Shown: positions 6,658 through 8,298 of the stretch, one piece after another | Numbering within the stretch: position 1 is the first letter of the stretch | Layout of the letters: each line of letters starts with the position of its first letter | Assembly (NCBI GenBank): GCA_903932565.1 | Contig: CAIZGQ010000296.1 | Coordinates: 1 to 8,298 of the forward strand | Length of the DNA: 8,298 nt | From: an uncultured Hyphomicrobiales bacterium | GTDB lineage: Bacteria > Pseudomonadota > Alphaproteobacteria > Rhizobiales > Beijerinckiaceae | Reading direction: 5' to 3' | Made by a program: the position numbers and the translations under genes | The notes under the pieces: generated by a model | The model's database searches: none | Told to the model about the DNA's origin: nothing | The model's input: the letters and a program-made list of their open reading frames with translations, nothing else

Positions 6658-6670
6658 TGGCATGATGCCA
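6658..6670. repeat. Perfect palindrome upstream of the chemoreceptor
   Basis: TGGCAT and ATGCCA are perfect 6-base arms around one G. The palindrome lies between the CtrA-like box and the gene start, 90 bases before the ATG, and could be an operator. Confidence 0.35.
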
Positions 6671-6676
6671 ATGTGC

Positions 6677-6693
6677 GTCTGACCGCGTCAGAC
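6677..6693. repeat. Perfect inverted repeat in chemoreceptor leader region
   Basis: GTCTGAC (6677-6683) and GTCAGAC (6687-6693) are perfect 7-base arms around CGC. It begins 6 bases after the preceding palindrome. It can form a hairpin in a leader RNA or serve as an operator. No T-run follows, which argues against termination. Confidence 0.4.
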
Positions 6694-6760
6694 ATGTCTC
6701 CCCATCATCGATCAAACGCTCCCTGCTCCGGGCAGGATCGTTGTTTCATGGGATCGGCAT

Positions 6761-8298
6761 ATGTTTGATAATTTGTTCTCGGCCAAATCACATATCCAGG
6801 ATGTTCTCAAAGCGCTCGACCGCTCCCTGGCGATCATTGAATTCGACCTGAACGGAAAAATTCTCACGGCAAACGAAAATTTTTGCCGTGTCATTGGATA
6901 TTCGCTGACTGAAATTCAGGGCCAACACCACAGCATGTTTGTGGATCCTGATTTTGCGCGTAGCCCCGCTTACAAGGCATTCTGGGACAAGCTTGGAAAA
7001 GGCGAGTTTGATGGCGGCGAATATAAACGCCGGACAAAATCAGGATCCGATATCTGGATCCATGCGACCTACAATCCCGTCGTCGATGCAAAAGGTCACG
7101 TCCAGAAGGTCATAAAATTCGCAACCGATACAACCGCCGAAAAGCTGCGCACAGCCGAGTTTGAAGCCAAGATGAACGCCATTGCCAAGGTGCAGGCCGT
7201 CATCGAATTCTTGCCCTCAGGCGAAGTGCTTGTTGCCAACGACATATTTCTAAGCCTTCTGGGCTATCGGCTTGAAGACATTGTTGGCAAGCATCACAGC
7301 ATGTTTGTTGAGCCGAGCTTTGCGAAGTCGCCTGACTACAGAGATTTCTGGGCGAAGTTGAACAAAGGCGAATTTGTCGCGTCCTCCTTCAAGCGCATTG
7401 GCGCTGGCGGCAAGGAAGTCTGGATTCAGGCGTCCTACAACCCAATCTTTGATTTGAATGGTCATGTCGTGAAGGTCGTCAAATACGCAAGCGACATCAC
7501 CGACCTGACAGAGATTGGCGTCGGCCTGGTGCGCCTTGCAGACAACGATCTCCAGTACCGCATTGAAAGGCCGTTTATCCCCGCCTTCGAAAATCTCAGG
7601 CGCGACTTCAACGCCTCCATGGACAAGCTCCAGTCGGTGATGCAGCAGGTTGTCGAAAGTACCGTGGCCATCAACTCCGGCACCCAGGAAATCGCCACGG
7701 CCTCCGACGATATGGCGCGCCGCACCGAGCAGCAGGCAGCCGGGCTCGAAGAAACCGCTGCGGCGCTTGAGGAAGTGACCTCTACTGTCAACAAGACAGC
7801 CGATGGCGCGACCCATGCCAATGAGGTTGTCATCGCCACCAAGGCCGATGCCGAAGGCAGCAGCCAGGTCGTGCGGCAGACTGTGGAAGCCATGAGCGGC
7901 ATCGAAAGCTCATCGCGCCAGATTATCCAGATCATCAGTGTCATCGACGAAATCGCCTTTCAGACAAACCTTCTCGCGCTGAATGCCGGTGTTGAAGCGG
8001 CGCGGGCAGGTGACGCCGGCCGCGGCTTTGCTGTCGTTGCGCAGGAAGTGCGCGCGCTCGCTCAGCGCTCGGCCGAGGCAGCCAAGGAAATCAAGACATT
8101 GATTTCCACATCGACCGGGCAGGTTGATCGCGGCGTGCGCTTGGTAGGGGAGACCGGAAAATCACTGGAGCGCATTCTTGCCCAGGTAATCGACATCAGC
8201 GGCATCGTCTCCAACATCGCTGCAGGCACAAAAGAACAAGCTATCGCGATGACATCAATCAACACGGCTGTCGCTCAGATGGACCGTGGGACGCAGGA
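6761..8298 (+). CDS. Soluble methyl-accepting chemotaxis protein with two PAS domains (partial, C-terminus beyond window)
   Basis: I translated this frame by hand from the ATG at 6761: 512 codons run to the window end without a stop. GGGA (6750-6753) sits 7 bases before the start. PAS1 (about 18-125) and PAS2 (about 138-247) are clear repeats of each other, sharing HHSMFV (56-61 and 178-183), FW-KL-KGEF and a C-terminal K-F/Y-A-T/S-D motif. A HAMP-like helix pair follows (about 250-295). The signalling domain starts near 300 and includes EQQAAGLEETAAALEEV (323-339, methylation-helix type) and the conserved hairpin tip around 397-417 (EIAFQTNLLALNAGVEAARAG with Gly410 where many proteins have Ala). 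No hydrophobic segment long enough to span a membrane is present, so it should be a cytoplasmic receptor, like Aer-related or BdlA-type proteins. PAS domains of this kind may bind haem, FAD or small ligands; the ligand is unknown. It would signal through CheW/CheA, which are not in the window. Confidence 0.93.
   Translation, partial: MFDNLFSAKSHIQDVLKALDRSLAIIEFDLNGKILTANENFCRVIGYSLTEIQGQHHSMFVDPDFARSPAYKAFWDKLGKGEFDGGEYKRRTKSGSDIWIHATYNPVVDAKGHVQKVIKFATDTTAEKLRTAEFEAKMNAIAKVQAVIEFLPSGEVLVANDIFLSLLGYRLEDIVGKHHSMFVEPSFAKSPDYRDFWAKLNKGEFVASSFKRIGAGGKEVWIQASYNPIFDLNGHVVKVVKYASDITDLTEIGVGLVRLADNDLQYRIERPFIPAFENLRRDFNASMDKLQSVMQQVVESTVAINSGTQEIATASDDMARRTEQQAAGLEETAAALEEVTSTVNKTADGATHANEVVIATKADAEGSSQVVRQTVEAMSGIESSSRQIIQIISVIDEIAFQTNLLALNAGVEAARAGDAGRGFAVVAQEVRALAQRSAEAAKEIKTLISTSTGQVDRGVRLVGETGKSLERILAQVIDISGIVSNIAAGTKEQAIAMTSINTAVAQMDRGTQ

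Larger units (their letters stand above)
6205..6760. other. Divergent intergenic region without a gene
   Basis: These 556 bases separate the molybdenum operon from the chemoreceptor gene. I see no credible protein gene: the 82-codon plus-strand ORF from 6223 has no recognisable motif and covers the operon's promoter region. The left part should hold the operon promoter. A weak TTGAGC-N18-TACAGA arrangement occurs on the minus strand (roughly 6249-6278), but it is not convincing. The middle (6406-6501) has three short hairpins. The right part (6520-6630) is clearly AT-rich, contains the CtrA-like box, and probably holds the chemoreceptor promoter. Two further palindromes lie at 6658-6693. Confidence 0.6.

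Noticed and set aside
7250..7944. Long antisense ORFs on the minus strand within the chemoreceptor gene
   Set aside because: They are shadows of the coding frame: the plus strand gives an uninterrupted, clearly homologous chemoreceptor over the same bases.

Overview
The window most likely comes from an alphaproteobacterium. Base composition is moderately GC-rich by eye. The soluble double-PAS chemoreceptor has a signalling tip of the kind common in that class, and its upstream region carries a perfect TTAA-N7-TTAA match to the CtrA box, a regulator largely confined to Alphaproteobacteria. Genus cannot be judged from the sequence. I see no mobile element, CRISPR array, rRNA or tRNA.

Layout from left to right. 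Positions 1-513 (minus strand) hold the first 171 codons of an NnrU-family integral membrane protein, cut by the window edge. A 201-base divergent intergenic region with operator-like inverted repeats separates it from an exported alpha/beta hydrolase (715-1980, plus) of the FrsA / 2,6-dihydropseudooxynicotine-hydrolase type. A 16-bp perfect hairpin with a GAGA tetraloop (1999-2034) sits between this gene and the next unit, which is convergent, and probably terminates both.

Positions 6204 down to 2064 (minus) form a tight three-gene operon. In transcription order it encodes a membrane-anchored three-haem cytochrome c, a two-cluster [2Fe-2S] subunit, and a Tat-exported molybdopterin-binding subunit. 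The gaps are 8 bases and then a 1-base TGATG overlap. Together they specify a periplasm-facing molybdenum hydroxylase or dehydrogenase of the isoquinoline oxidoreductase / nicotinate dehydrogenase / acetic-acid-bacteria aldehyde dehydrogenase type. Electrons would run from Mo to two [2Fe-2S] clusters, then to haem c and the respiratory chain. No FAD subunit is present, and the substrate cannot be read from the sequence.

Positions 6205-6760 are a 556-base divergent intergenic region with several short hairpins and the CtrA-like box. From 6761 (plus) to the window end lies a methyl-accepting chemotaxis protein with two near-duplicate PAS domains, a HAMP-like linker and a signalling domain, without a membrane segment and truncated at its C terminus.

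Nothing here is clearly a new type of system. The points most worth following are the CtrA-like box ahead of the chemoreceptor, the unfused cytochrome-first molybdenum enzyme operon, and a signal-peptide-bearing hydrolase of a family with cytoplasmic ring-degradation members next to that operon.
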